Shown here: piece after piece, positions 51,532-59,818 of the stretch
Position numbering within the stretch: the stretch's first letter is position 1
Layout: each line of letters starts with the position of its first letter
Assembly: GCF_039613825.1 (NCBI RefSeq)
Contig: NZ_CP154826.1
Location: 3,720,001 to 3,784,000 of the forward strand
DNA from: Diaminobutyricibacter sp. McL0608
GTDB lineage: Bacteria; Actinomycetota; Actinomycetes; Actinomycetales; Microbacteriaceae
DNA: 64,000 bases
Direction of reading: 5' to 3'
Program-made: the position numbers and the translations under genes
The notes under the pieces: generated by a model
What the model was told of the DNA's origin: nothing
The model's input: the letters and a program-made list of their open reading frames with translations, nothing else
Database searches by the model: none

Positions 51532-52461
51532 CTATGGAAGGATGTGACCCGCCGCAGTGAAGAGCCGGTACCATTCCTGACGCGTGAGCGGGAGCTGCGA
51601 CCCGTCGACCGAGTCGAGCAGGTGTGCGACCTTCGTCGTCCCCAGCACGACCTGCATGTTCGCAGGGTGCCGCGTGATCCAGGCCACAGCGATCGCCGCC
51701 GGCGCGACGTCGTAGGCAGCGGCGAGCTCGTCGATCACCAGGTTGAGCTCGGGATAGGCCTCGCGGTCGCCCAGGAACACGCCATCGAAGAACGCCTTCT
51801 GGAACGGCGACCAGGCCTGCAGGGTGATGTCGTTGAGCCGGCTGTAGTCGAGGATGCCGTTGTCGCGGTCGATCGACTGGTCGAGGCCGATCATGTTGCC
51901 TGCGATCCCCTGGGCGATGATCGGTGAGTGCGTGATGCTCAGCTGAACCTGGTTGATCGCGAGCGGCTGGCGAACCCACCGCTTCAGGAGTTCGACCTGG
52001 CCGGGTGTCTGGTTCGAGACGCCGAAGTTGCGCACCTTGCCCGCGGCGTGGAGCGCATCGAACGCCTCTGCGACCTCAGCGGGCTCGACCAGCGTGTCGG
52101 GACGGTGCAGCAGCAGCACGTCGAGATAGTCGGTGTTCAGCGCCGCGAGCGACTCGTCGACGCTGCTGAGGATGTGCTCCTTCGAGAAGTCGAAGTACCC
52201 GTCGCGGATGCCCACCTTCGACTGGATGATGACGGCCTCACGTTCTGCCGGGCTGAAGGTCACCGATTCGCCGAACCTGCGTTCGCACTGGTGGCGCTCC
52301 GTGCCGTAGATGTCGGCATGGTCGAAATAGTTGATGCCGGCGTCGCGCGCGGCGCCGACGAGAGTGCGGATCTCCTCGTCGCCGAGCTCCGAGATCCTCA
52401 TCAACCCGAGGATGATGTTCGAAGCATTCAGGTCAGTCTGGGGAAGCGTCGTGGTCTTCAT
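51532..52461 (-). CDS. Aldo/keto reductase
   Basis: 309 aa (alpha/beta)8 NADPH-dependent reductase, YdhF-like: catalytic Asp/Tyr in INYFDHADIYG, Lys in VIIQSKVGI, His in VLLLHRPD. It faces the divergent MerR operon. Substrate unknown. Confidence 0.9.
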   Translation of the reverse strand: MKTTTLPQTDLNASNIILGLMRISELGDEEIRTLVGAARDAGINYFDHADIYGTERHQCERRFGESVTFSPAEREAVIIQSKVGIRDGYFDFSKEHILSSVDESLAALNTDYLDVLLLHRPDTLVEPAEVAEAFDALHAAGKVRNFGVSNQTPGQVELLKRWVRQPLAINQVQLSITHSPIIAQGIAGNMIGLDQSIDRDNGILDYSRLNDITLQAWSPFQKAFFDGVFLGDREAYPELNLVIDELAAAYDVAPAAIAVAWITRHPANMQVVLGTTKVAHLLDSVDGSQLPLTRQEWYRLFTAAGHILP

Positions 52462-52489
52462 CCATCAATCATCCCGGATTTCTCCGCGC

Positions 52490-52519
52490 TTGACCTTTCC
52501 CCTGTGGACAAGGTTTATC
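52490..52519 (+). promoter_or_regulatory. MerR-type promoter for merR-trx operon
   Basis: TTGACC (-35) and TTTATC (-10) are separated by 18 bp, with the dyad ACCTT-N12-AAGGT (52493-52514) in the spacer, as at MerR-activated promoters. Confidence 0.6.
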
Positions 52520-52526
52520 GTCGAAG

Positions 52527-52539
52527 AAGGAGGTGATCC
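52527..52539 (+). promoter_or_regulatory. Full-length Shine-Dalgarno for MerR gene
   Basis: AAGGAGGTGATCC is complementary to the whole canonical 16S rRNA 3' tail. It supports the GTG at 52542 over the GTG inside it at 52533. Confidence 0.8.
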
Positions 52540-52541
52540 CG

Positions 52542-52976
52542 GTGAGGATCGGTGAGGTCGCACGCGGCGCTGGAGTGTCGACGAAGACGGTGCGCTACTA
52601 CGAGTCGCTCGGGCTGTTCGAGGTCGGCAGGCTCTCGAACGGCTACCGCGACTACGATCAATGGCACGTCGAACTGGTGCGTGAGATCCAGTCGCTCCGA
52701 ACACTCGGGATCGGCGCAGAGCAGACCCGGCCGTTCCTCGACTGCCTCGTCGCCGGCAACGAACGCGCCGACGACTGCGCCGAATCTGTCGCGGCCTACC
52801 GCGCGACGATCGCCGCCCTCGACACCCGCATCGCAGAGCTGCAGTCGCGGCGTCGCGCGCTCGCCGAGCTCATCGTCGACGCGTCGAGCCGCGCACGGCC
52901 GCTCTGCGAGTTCACCGCCGCCGCGACGCCGGCCGCCCCCACCGGCTTTCACTCCGACAGGAAAGAGGAACTCTGA
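52542..52976 (+). CDS. MerR-family regulator
   Basis: 144 aa: MRIGEVARGAGVSTKTVRYY helix-turn-helix, wing with YRDY, dimer helix, and Cys68, Cys79 and Cys122, which could sense thiols, oxidants or metal. TGATG overlap with the thioredoxin gene. It probably activates its own operon from the long-spacer promoter. Confidence 0.87.
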   Translation: MRIGEVARGAGVSTKTVRYYESLGLFEVGRLSNGYRDYDQWHVELVREIQSLRTLGIGAEQTRPFLDCLVAGNERADDCAESVAAYRATIAALDTRIAELQSRRRALAELIVDASSRARPLCEFTAAATPAAPTGFHSDRKEEL

Positions 52977-53302
52977 TGTCCACCATTCCCTCCGTCTCGA
53001 CCGAGACCTTCGATGCAGAAGTGCTCGCCTCCGACGACACGACGCTCGTGGAGTTCTGGGCGGAATGGTGCGGGCCGTGCCGCGCCGTGACGCCGGTCCT
53101 CGAACAGCTCGCCCAGGAGCAGCATCCCGGGTTCCGTATCGTGAAGATCAACTCCGACGACAACCCGGAAGTCGCCGAGCGCTACCGCGTCCTGTCCATC
53201 CCGACGATGAAGGTGTTCAAGGGCGGCGAGGTCGTGAAGACCCTCGTCGGCGCGAAACCGTCGGCGGCGATCAAGGCAGAACTCGCTCCTTACCTCGGGT
53301 AG
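52976..53302 (+). CDS. trxA: Thioredoxin
   Basis: 108 aa, cytosolic, with the WCGPC active site (31-35) and cis-proline IPT. It reduces protein disulfides with thioredoxin reductase. Co-transcribed with a cysteine-bearing MerR regulator. Confidence 0.93.
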   Translation: MSTIPSVSTETFDAEVLASDDTTLVEFWAEWCGPCRAVTPVLEQLAQEQHPGFRIVKINSDDNPEVAERYRVLSIPTMKVFKGGEVVKTLVGAKPSAAIKAELAPYLG

Positions 53303-53412
53303 AGCATCCAGTCAAGGGGGGTCCGCGCCGGTCACTTCGGAGCGTACGGTCGGTGGGTCGGTTGCGGCCGAACCGGCGCGACCCTGCGCCGGCGACTGGA
53401 AGGAGGCTCGTC

Positions 53413-53670
53413 ATGAGCCTGGGAACCGGAATTGTGCTCTTCGTGATCGGAGCGATCCTCGCGTTCGCGGTGAATGTGCAGGTCAGCTGGATCAACCTCG
53501 ACCTTGTCGGCTACATCCTGATGGCAGCCGGCATCATCATGGTCATTCTCGGAATCGTTCTGATTTCACGTCGTCGCAGCTCTGTCGTCTCCTCCCGCTC
53601 CGGCGTGGACCCGGTCACCGGCGAGCGCGTCGAGCGTCAGGTGAGCAGTTCGGACGACCCGGTCGTCTGA
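53413..53670 (+). CDS. Small two-helix membrane protein (DUF6458-like)
   Basis: 85 aa: MSLGTGIVLFVIGAILAFAV, a second helix (33-52), then RRR and a tail with VDPVTGERVERQVSS. GGAAGGAGG precedes the ATG. Common in actinobacteria, function unknown. Confidence 0.78.
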   Translation: MSLGTGIVLFVIGAILAFAVNVQVSWINLDLVGYILMAAGIIMVILGIVLISRRRSSVVSSRSGVDPVTGERVERQVSSSDDPVV

Positions 53671-53704
53671 CGCACCGCCTGGCACACTCGACGGGTCTGT
53701 CGGG

Positions 53705-54388
53705 TCAGATCCGTTCGAGTAGCAGGTCGAGCGGCCTCGGCACCTTCTGGAGGTCGAGGCCCTCGACGAGCGCGCGTGAGTAGTGGGCCTTCCGCCCGCT
53801 GCGCACGCCCATGAACCGCCGGAACTGCTGCTGCGGCGTGCGGTCGCGCTGGAACGGCTGCTGCTGGAATGTCCGCAGCGCGCCGAGATCGCCCTGTTCG
53901 ACGATGATCGCTTCGACGCGGTCGGTGCCGAGGGAGCGGATGAGTTCGTCCTCGAGGTCGGCGACGCACACGTAGAAGCCGAGGGACTCCATCCGCTGGC
54001 GATCGACCGCGTCGCCGGCGCGGTCCGTGCTGGCGCGCTCGTGGCCGGCGCGGTCCGTGCTGGCGCGCTCGTGGCCTGCGCGCTCTGGCCCCTCGCCAAC
54101 GAGGCCTGCGTTCTCGAGCGCGTGCTCGAAGAAGCGCGCCTCACCCGCGTCGCAGAGGCCGGCGAGGCGCAGGTCGAGTCCCTGCGGGCCGAACTCCCGG
54201 AGGAAGCGCGCGATGCTCATCGCCCCGCCCATCGGCACGATCGCCGCGCCTTCGCGCCCGAGATCGCGACCGCGCCGGCCTGCGAGCGTCTCGATCGCGA
54301 CCTGGTCGCTGACCCCCTCGACCAGGACGACCGTGCGGATGTCCCTGGTTGCGGCGACGGCGCGTGCCAGCTGGACCGCATCCGTCAT
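53705..54388 (-). CDS. TOPRIM-domain protein (OLD-nuclease-like C-terminal part)
   Basis: 227 aa with a TOPRIM core: [17 protein letters not shown] (catalytic Glu) and [11 protein letters not shown], as in OLD-family nucleases but with no ATPase domain. [10 protein letters not shown] is repeated twice in tandem (30-bp DNA repeat, 54030-54090), inserted in the domain. Start taken at 54388 (GAGGA); upstream ATGs at 54415 and 54439 are possible. Possible role in DNA processing; unproven. Confidence 0.72.
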   Translation of the reverse strand: MTDAVQLARAVAATRDIRTVVLVEGVSDQVAIETLAGRRGRDLGREGAAIVPMGGAMSIARFLREFGPQGLDLRLAGLCDAGEARFFEHALENAGLVGEGPERAGHERASTDRAGHERASTDRAGDAVDRQRMESLGFYVCVADLEDELIRSLGTDRVEAIIVEQGDLGALRTFQQQPFQRDRTPQQQFRRFMGVRSGRKAHYSRALVEGLDLQKVPRPLDLLLERI

Positions 54389-54432
54389 GTCCTCAGCGTA
54401 CTCCGGCGCGATCATCGTAATGTCTAGTTTTC

Positions 54433-54447
54433 TTGACATGATGTCAA
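54433..54447. promoter_or_regulatory. Perfect palindrome over a -35 box
   Basis: TTGACATGATGTCAA, 15 bp, with TTGACA as a -35 and TACTCT 17 bp downstream as a -10 for the plus-strand membrane-protein/XRE operon. The XRE protein is the obvious candidate repressor. Confidence 0.65.
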
Positions 54448-54501
54448 AACAGGCTTACTCTCTGAATGTCAACATACTTTTACATGGAGCGAGGCTCAGC
54501 G

Positions 54502-54930
54502 ATGTCATCCGAAGAGAGAAGCGCGTGGGTGATGGTGGTGGTCGCCACTGCCGTCTACGCGATCTACGTCGCAGTGGTGCTCAGTCAGGCATCCGGCGCA
54601 CCGCTGACCACGGTCGACTACGTGCCCACGATGCTGTGGGCGATCGGGGGCTCCATCCTCGCGTCCATCGTGCTCACCATCCTGTGGTCGTTCTTCACAC
54701 CGCGCGACACCGGCAAGAAGGACACCCGCGATCGCGAGATCGGCCGGTACGGCGAATACACCGGTCGCTGGGTCCTGATCGCCGGGGCCGCCGGCGCGCT
54801 CATCCTCGCTATGATCCGAGCCGACTACTTCTGGATCGCGAACATCCTCTACCTGGGCTTCGTGCTCTCCGCGATCCTGGGATCGATCGTCAAGATCGTC
54901 GCGTACCGCCGGGGGATGCCGACATGGTGA
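54502..54930 (+). CDS. Four-helix membrane protein paired with XRE regulator
   Basis: 142 aa with four TM helices (10-30, 45-68, 90-110, 116-135). The ATG at 54502 has GAGG 8 nt upstream. Such proteins commonly precede small XRE regulators and may sequester or signal to them. Overlaps the XRE start by 7 bp. Confidence 0.78.
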   Translation: MSSEERSAWVMVVVATAVYAIYVAVVLSQASGAPLTTVDYVPTMLWAIGGSILASIVLTILWSFFTPRDTGKKDTRDREIGRYGEYTGRWVLIAGAAGALILAMIRADYFWIANILYLGFVLSAILGSIVKIVAYRRGMPTW

Positions 54931-55148
54931 AACCGACGAGGGTCACCAACACGATCCGCGCCCTCCGCTTCCGTCACGGTGAGATGACCCAGGCGGAGCT
55001 CGCGCACCGCATCGGAGTGACCAGGCAGACCGTGATCGCCATCGAACAGGGCCGCTATTCGCCGTCGCTCGAACTGGCCTTCCAGATCGCCCTGACCTTC
55101 GGTGTGCCGCTCGACGAGGCGTTCCAATACCCGACAGAAAGAGCCTGA
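54924..55148 (+). CDS. Small XRE-family regulator
   Basis: 74 aa, a single [25 protein letters not shown] then [14 protein letters not shown]. YozG-like. Probably represses its operon at 54433. GGGGGA precedes the ATG. Confidence 0.87.
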   Translation: MVKPTRVTNTIRALRFRHGEMTQAELAHRIGVTRQTVIAIEQGRYSPSLELAFQIALTFGVPLDEAFQYPTERA

Positions 55149-55150
55149 TC

Positions 55151-56125
55151 ATGAAGGCGATAGTCCAGCACCGCTACGGATCGGCCGACGAGCTCGCACT
55201 CGCCGACATCGACCGGCCGGCGATCGGAGACGATGAGGTGCTCATCGGCGGGCGGGCCGCCGGCGTCGACCCGAGCGTGTGGCACATCATGGAAGGCAAG
55301 CCCTACCTCATCCGAGCGGCAGGCTTCGGGATGCGCGCGCCGAAAACGGAGGTCCGTGGTTCGGATGTGGCGGGCGTCGTCGAGGCGGTCGGAGCCGCTG
55401 TTACCCGCTTCACGCCCGGCGACGAGATCTTCGGCATGTCCGCCGGGTCGTTCGCAGAATTCGCCGTCGCACGACCGGACCGGCTCGCGCTGAAACCCGC
55501 GCGGCTCACCTTCGTCGAGGCGGCCGCCATGCCGACCTCGGGCGTGACGGCGCTGCAGGCGCTCCGCGACCGAGGGTCCGTGAAGGCCGGGCAGAGGGTG
55601 CTCGTCATCGGGGCCGGAGGAGGTGTCGGATCGTTCGCCGTGCAGCTCGCCGTCGACTTCGGCGCGCACGTGACCGGAGTGTGCGGCCCGGCCAAGACCG
55701 CACTCGTCGCTTCACTCGGCGCCGAGGAGGTCATCGACTACACACGGGATGAGGTCGACAGCAAGGGCGCGCGCTTCGACCTCATCGTCGACACGGCCGG
55801 CAACCGTCCGCTGAGCATCCTGCGCCGTGCTCTCGCTCCGGGCGGCACCCTGGTCCTCGTCGGAGGTGAGGGCGGCGGCGCGCTGCTCGGTGGAATCTCC
55901 CGCAACCTGAAGGCCGGGGTCGTCGCGCCGTTCGTCGGGCAGACCCTTCGAGGGATGCTCGCGCGGGGCGACTCCGCCGATCTCGAATACCTGGCGGAAC
56001 GCGCCCAGGCGGGCGCCATCACGCCGCAGGTCGAGCAGACGTTCCCGCTCGCCCACGCGGCCGACGCCGTACGCCGTCTGGCCGATGGTCACGTTGCCGG
56101 CAAACTCGTCGTCACGGTCCCGTGA
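55151..56125 (+). CDS. NAD(P)-dependent MDR oxidoreductase (quinone-reductase-like)
   Basis: 324 aa zinc-free medium-chain reductase: GroES-like domain with RGSDVAGVVEAVG, Rossmann motif VLVIGAGGGVGSFAVQLA, and VVEVIDYT-like EEVIDYT. 2 bp after the XRE stop, probably in its operon. Confidence 0.88.
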   Translation: MKAIVQHRYGSADELALADIDRPAIGDDEVLIGGRAAGVDPSVWHIMEGKPYLIRAAGFGMRAPKTEVRGSDVAGVVEAVGAAVTRFTPGDEIFGMSAGSFAEFAVARPDRLALKPARLTFVEAAAMPTSGVTALQALRDRGSVKAGQRVLVIGAGGGVGSFAVQLAVDFGAHVTGVCGPAKTALVASLGAEEVIDYTRDEVDSKGARFDLIVDTAGNRPLSILRRALAPGGTLVLVGGEGGGALLGGISRNLKAGVVAPFVGQTLRGMLARGDSADLEYLAERAQAGAITPQVEQTFPLAHAADAVRRLADGHVAGKLVVTVP

Positions 56126-56161
56126 GCCGGAGCAGCTAGCCGTGAGCCGGACGAGCTACAG

Positions 56162-56515
56162 CTAGCCGTCCAATCCCATCCGGATGCGCTTGGGCAGTGC
56201 CGAGACGATGATCGCGTGAGACTCCGCGACCAGCTCGCACACATGATCGAACTCCACGGACCCGTCGAGTCGCACGGTCACCCAATGCTTCTTGTTCATG
56301 TGGTAGCCGGGGCCGATCCCTTCCACGCTCTGGATCAGGCGGGGAACGTTCTCGGGCAGGGCCTTCACGGTGATCGACTCTCCGCCGACGGGTGTGCTGT
56401 CGATAGCGAACACCTTGCCCGCGACCTTGAAGACGCGGGCCTCCGGACCGAAAGGGTAGGTCTCCTCGGCACCGTTGAGGTCACGGATGAATGCCGTCAG
56501 ATCGTCGAGCCTCAC
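56162..56515 (-). CDS. MmcQ/YjbR-family DNA-binding-fold protein
   Basis: 117 aa: YPFGPEARVFKVAGKVFAI and GYHMNKKHWVTVRLDG, the MmcQ/YjbR pattern. Biochemical role unsettled. GTG start overlaps the VOC gene stop. Confidence 0.87.
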   Translation of the reverse strand: MRLDDLTAFIRDLNGAEETYPFGPEARVFKVAGKVFAIDSTPVGGESITVKALPENVPRLIQSVEGIGPGYHMNKKHWVTVRLDGSVEFDHVCELVAESHAIIVSALPKRIRMGLDG

Positions 56516-56856
56516 CCCTCACCCTTCGGGCGCCAGATGCCGAAGCGGTTGCCTTGCGGGTCGATCAGATGGGCGAATTCGATCTGGCCGTTGTCGACGA
56601 ACGGCACGGCCACCTCGGCGCCGAGGTCGACAGCCCTGGCAAGTGCTTCGTTCACGTCGTCGACGTGAACGTAGAAGATCGCCCAGTTGCCCGCACCCAT
56701 CGCGCTGGTGTCCCACAGGCCGCCCGCTTCGCCCTCGACCATGCTGTAAGCGGCAGGTGACGGCGGCCCGATCTCCCAGTCGAATAGGCCGGCGTAGAAC
56801 GCCTTCGAGGCCTCTGGGTCGGGTGAACCAATTTCGAAATAGTCGACACGATTCAT
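56512..56856 (-). CDS. VOC-family (glyoxalase-like) protein
   Basis: 114 aa: DYFEIGSPDPEASKAFYAGL, HVDDVNEAL and a C-terminal IDPQGNRFGIW. Metal-dependent or binding role unknown. Start at 56856, weak ribosome site. Confidence 0.87.
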   Translation of the reverse strand: MNRVDYFEIGSPDPEASKAFYAGLFDWEIGPPSPAAYSMVEGEAGGLWDTSAMGAGNWAIFYVHVDDVNEALARAVDLGAEVAVPFVDNGQIEFAHLIDPQGNRFGIWRPKGEG

Positions 56857-56949
56857 GCTGGAACTGTACGGCCAGCCACCGACGCTGCATAGGGCCGGGG
56901 CGGAATCGGGGGCGTGACTCGGTCGGCGGCCGCGAGTACCCTCGTCACC

Positions 56950-57222
56950 ATGTGCAGGAACATTCACACCCTCTACAACTTCGAGCCCGCGGCCACCGCC
57001 GACGAGGTGCACGCCGCAGCGCTGCAGTTCGTACGCAAGATCAGTGGCTCGACGAAGCCGTCCAAGGCCAATGCCGAGGCGTTCGAGCGCGCCGTCGAAG
57101 AGATCGCCCACATTTCGCGCCACCTGCTCGCAGACCTAGTGACGACCGCGCCACCGAAGAACCGCGAAGAAGAGGCCCAGAAGGCGCGCGAGCGCTCCCA
57201 GCGCCGCTTCGCCGCCGCGTAG
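56950..57222 (+). CDS. DUF2277-family protein
   Basis: 90 aa starting MCRNIHTLYNFEPAATADEV, with LQFVRKISGSTKPSKAN, the highly conserved DUF2277 pattern. Function unknown. Confidence 0.88.
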   Translation: MCRNIHTLYNFEPAATADEVHAAALQFVRKISGSTKPSKANAEAFERAVEEIAHISRHLLADLVTTAPPKNREEEAQKARERSQRRFAAA

Positions 57223-57267
57223 CGCGCCGCGCTCCGCGCCGCGCGCCACGCGCACGCCGCCCTCCCG

Positions 57268-57324
57268 CGAGCACAGGAAAGAGCTCGCCAAATCCGGTCC
57301 TAGGGGCGCTTTTTCCTGTGCTCG
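57268..57324. repeat. 57-bp palindromic element, copy C (left of DUF559 gene)
   Basis: CGAGCACAGG to CCTGTGCTCG. The arms continue with few mismatches to about 18 bp. It ends 55 bp before the DUF559 start. Confidence 0.88.
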
Positions 57325-57379
57325 TCGGGCCTGTGGAGAGAAAACGAGGCGCGGCTGACGATTCGAGAAGGATGGGGGG

Positions 57380-58324
57380 ATGCGCGCGCCCAGATCCCTC
57401 CCCGAAGAGATCGCGCGCGGTCCTTTCCGCGTCCGAGATGCCCGCGCGGCCGGGGTCTCGCGCGCACGTCTGTCGTCGCACGATCTGCAGAGGCCGTTTC
57501 ACGGTGTGCGCTCCAGCGGTCTGGATCTCTCGAACCACGTGGATCGATGCCGGGCACTCCTTCCGCGACTTGAGCCAGGTCTTCATTTCAGTCACCACTC
57601 CGCAGCGTCCATCCTCGCTGTCCCGCTGCCCTATAGGTTCGCCGACGAGCCCGTTCACATCACCGTGTTCGCACCGCGGCGCGCGCCGAAGCTGCGCGGT
57701 GTCATCTCCCACGAACTGGAGCCGCGCGGCGAACGGCTCACCACGGTCGGCCAGCTGCCGGTCGTCGGCCCGGCGGACACCTGGGTGCGTCTCGCGGCCA
57801 CACTCCACGAGCCCGAACTGGTCGCCGCAGGCGACTTCCTCATCACTGGAGACGAGCCGTACACAGGCGATGCGCCGCTGTGCTCGCTGGATGAACTGAG
57901 GGCGGCCGTCCGTCGGCACGTCGGGGTCCGCGGGTCGGCACGAGCGCGACATGCCCTCGAACTCATCCGCTATGGGCCGCTGTCACCCAGGGAGACGCGA
58001 GTGCGGCTCCTTCTCCAGGCTGCGGGCATGCCAGAGCCCGAGCTCAACTTCCGCGTACGTCGCGACTCTGGCGCGCTGGTGGCGATGGTCGATCTGGCCT
58101 TCGCCTTCGAACGGATCGCGGTGGAGTATCAGGGACGCCATCATCGCACGGACACGGACACGTATGAAGACGACATCCTTCGCCGGGAACGTCTCGAAGC
58201 CGAGGGGTGGGTCGTCGTCTACGTCACCGCGCGTGAACTCGATCGTCATCCCGAGCGGCTGATCCGCCGCATCCGCTCGCAGTTCGCGACCTCCGCCGAT
58301 CGAGCACAGGAAAAGTCTCGCTAA
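57380..58324 (+). CDS. DUF559-domain endonuclease-like protein
   Basis: 314 aa. Residues 1-200 resemble the AbiEi/DUF559-associated N-terminal region (RFADEPVHITVF); residues 215-300 are a VSR-fold DUF559 domain with nuclease-like residues: MVDLAFAFERIAVEYQGRHH and RRERLEAEGWVVV. The last eight codons (RAQEKSR plus stop) are encoded by the repeat at 58301. Two 57-bp palindromes bracket the gene, so it may be carried with them. Function unproven. Confidence 0.82.
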   Translation: MRAPRSLPEEIARGPFRVRDARAAGVSRARLSSHDLQRPFHGVRSSGLDLSNHVDRCRALLPRLEPGLHFSHHSAASILAVPLPYRFADEPVHITVFAPRRAPKLRGVISHELEPRGERLTTVGQLPVVGPADTWVRLAATLHEPELVAAGDFLITGDEPYTGDAPLCSLDELRAAVRRHVGVRGSARARHALELIRYGPLSPRETRVRLLLQAAGMPEPELNFRVRRDSGALVAMVDLAFAFERIAVEYQGRHHRTDTDTYEDDILRRERLEAEGWVVVYVTARELDRHPERLIRRIRSQFATSADRAQEKSR

Positions 58325-58357
58325 ATGGCGACTATGAGCGGACTATTCCTGTGCTCG
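58301..58357. repeat. 57-bp palindromic element, copy D (right of DUF559 gene)
   Basis: CGAGCACAGG to CCTGTGCTCG. Its hairpin is the longest: about 21 paired positions (one mismatch, one bulge) around a 14-nt loop. It contains the DUF559 stop codon and ends 54 bp before arsR. Confidence 0.88.
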
Positions 58358-58385
58358 CGGCCTGTGAATCGGGGTTGCGAGATAG

Positions 58386-58406
58386 TTTAGTAAGTGCTTT
58401 ACTAAA
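58386..58406. promoter_or_regulatory. ArsR-type operator
   Basis: Arms TTTAGTAA and TTACTAAA with a 5-bp spacer, 4 bp upstream of the arsR ATG. It should let the protein block its own transcription. Confidence 0.7.
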
Positions 58407-58410
58407 GGAT

Positions 58411-58740
58411 ATGCTTAAGCAATCGGCGGCGGGGCTCGACCTGATGTTTCAGGCGCTTGCGGATCCGACACGGCGGGCGCTCGTCGACCGCATGACGCAA
58501 GGGCCGGCATCCGTCTCGGATCTCGCCCGGCCGTTCGCGATGACGCTCGCCGCCATCCTCCAGCACCTCCGGGTGCTCGAAGAGAGCGGACTCATCCACA
58601 CCGAGAAGGAGGGCCGAGTGCGCATCTGCAGAATCGAGCCCGAAGCACTTCGCACCGTCGAGGACTGGATCACCGAACGTCGCACCACCTGGGAACGTCG
58701 ACTCGACCGCCTCGGCACGCTCCTCGAAGAAGACGACTGA
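58411..58740 (+). CDS. ArsR-family regulator
   Basis: 109 aa winged helix: FQALADPTRRALVDRM, VSDLARPFAMTLAAILQHLR. No metal-binding Cys cluster, so it probably senses another signal. First gene of an ArsR-SRPBCC-VOC operon. Confidence 0.9.
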   Translation: MLKQSAAGLDLMFQALADPTRRALVDRMTQGPASVSDLARPFAMTLAAILQHLRVLEESGLIHTEKEGRVRICRIEPEALRTVEDWITERRTTWERRLDRLGTLLEEDD

Positions 58741-58796
58741 CGGCAAACCCGGCAGCAATCCCATCGCCCAGTACCCACGACCGGAAGGACCAACCT

Positions 58797-59261
58797 ATGA
58801 CCGAACGCAAACTCACCCACAGCACGTTCACCCTCGAACGCGAATACAAGGCGTCTCCTGAGAAGGTCTTCGCCGCCTTCGCCGACCCTGCCATTAAAGC
58901 CAAGTGGTTCGAAGCGCCCAGCGAGCAGTGGCGGCACATCGGCTCGTCGCTCGACTTCCGCGAGGGCGGCCGGGAACACAGCGAGGGCCAGTTCGGCGAA
59001 GGCGGCCCGATCTCGCGTTTCGACGCCTACTACCACGAGGTCGTCGACGACCTGCGCCTCGTCTACGACTACGAGATGCGCGTCAACGGGCAGCGCCTCT
59101 CCGTCTCACTCGCCTCGATCGAACTCACCCCGACCGCCGCGGGAACCCGTCTCACGCTGACTGAGCAGGGCGTCTACTTCGACGACCTCGACAACACCGA
59201 GCAGCGCAAAGAGGGCACCATCGAACTCCTCGAGTCCCTGGCCACAGCGGTCGAGGACTGA
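58797..59261 (+). CDS. SRPBCC (AHSA1-like) protein
   Basis: 154 aa: TLEREYKASPEKVFAAFADP at the start and LTLTEQGVYFD near 118. The fold forms a hydrophobic ligand cavity. Commonly encoded after ArsR; ligand unknown. Confidence 0.9.
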   Translation: MTERKLTHSTFTLEREYKASPEKVFAAFADPAIKAKWFEAPSEQWRHIGSSLDFREGGREHSEGQFGEGGPISRFDAYYHEVVDDLRLVYDYEMRVNGQRLSVSLASIELTPTAAGTRLTLTEQGVYFDDLDNTEQRKEGTIELLESLATAVED

Positions 59262-59280
59262 ACTGCGAAAGGCAGAAACA

Positions 59281-59730
59281 ATGTCCACAATGATGTTCGT
59301 CAACCTCCCCGTCGAAGACCTCGCCGCGTCGCGAGCCTTCTACGCGGCCCTCGGCTACACGTTCGACGAGAACTTCTCCGGCGAGCAGAACACGACTGTC
59401 CGCATCAGCGACACCCTTTTCGTGGTGCTGCTGACCCGTCCGTACTTCGCCACTTACATCACGACCGAGGTGGCGGATGCGCATACAGCGACCGAGACCA
59501 TGCTCGGCCTCACCGCTCAGACCCGCGAAGGCGTGGATGAGCTGGTCGACCGTGCCCTCGCAGCCGGAGGACGTGTCGCTCGAGAGACCCACGACTACGG
59601 GTTCATGTACACGAGGAGTTTCCTCGACCCCGACGGCCACTTCTGGGAGGTCTTCTGGATGGACCCCGCCGCCGCCCAGGACGGCCCGCCCGAACGCTTC
59701 ACTGCCGCGGGCGAGCGCATCGACGCCTGA
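59281..59730 (+). CDS. VOC-family (glyoxalase/bleomycin-resistance-like) protein
   Basis: 149 aa: FVNLPVEDLAASRAFYAALG start and YTRSFLDPDGHFWEVFWMD end. Third gene of the ArsR operon, 19 bp after the SRPBCC gene. Substrate unknown. Confidence 0.9.
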   Translation: MSTMMFVNLPVEDLAASRAFYAALGYTFDENFSGEQNTTVRISDTLFVVLLTRPYFATYITTEVADAHTATETMLGLTAQTREGVDELVDRALAAGGRVARETHDYGFMYTRSFLDPDGHFWEVFWMDPAAAQDGPPERFTAAGERIDA

Positions 59731-59818
59731 GTGCCTCTCCAGCCCATCCGCCGCGCGTTCTTCGCGAACACATAGGAAAAGCACAGCGGGCGTTGCGCGG
59801 GGTCGCGATACTTGAGGC

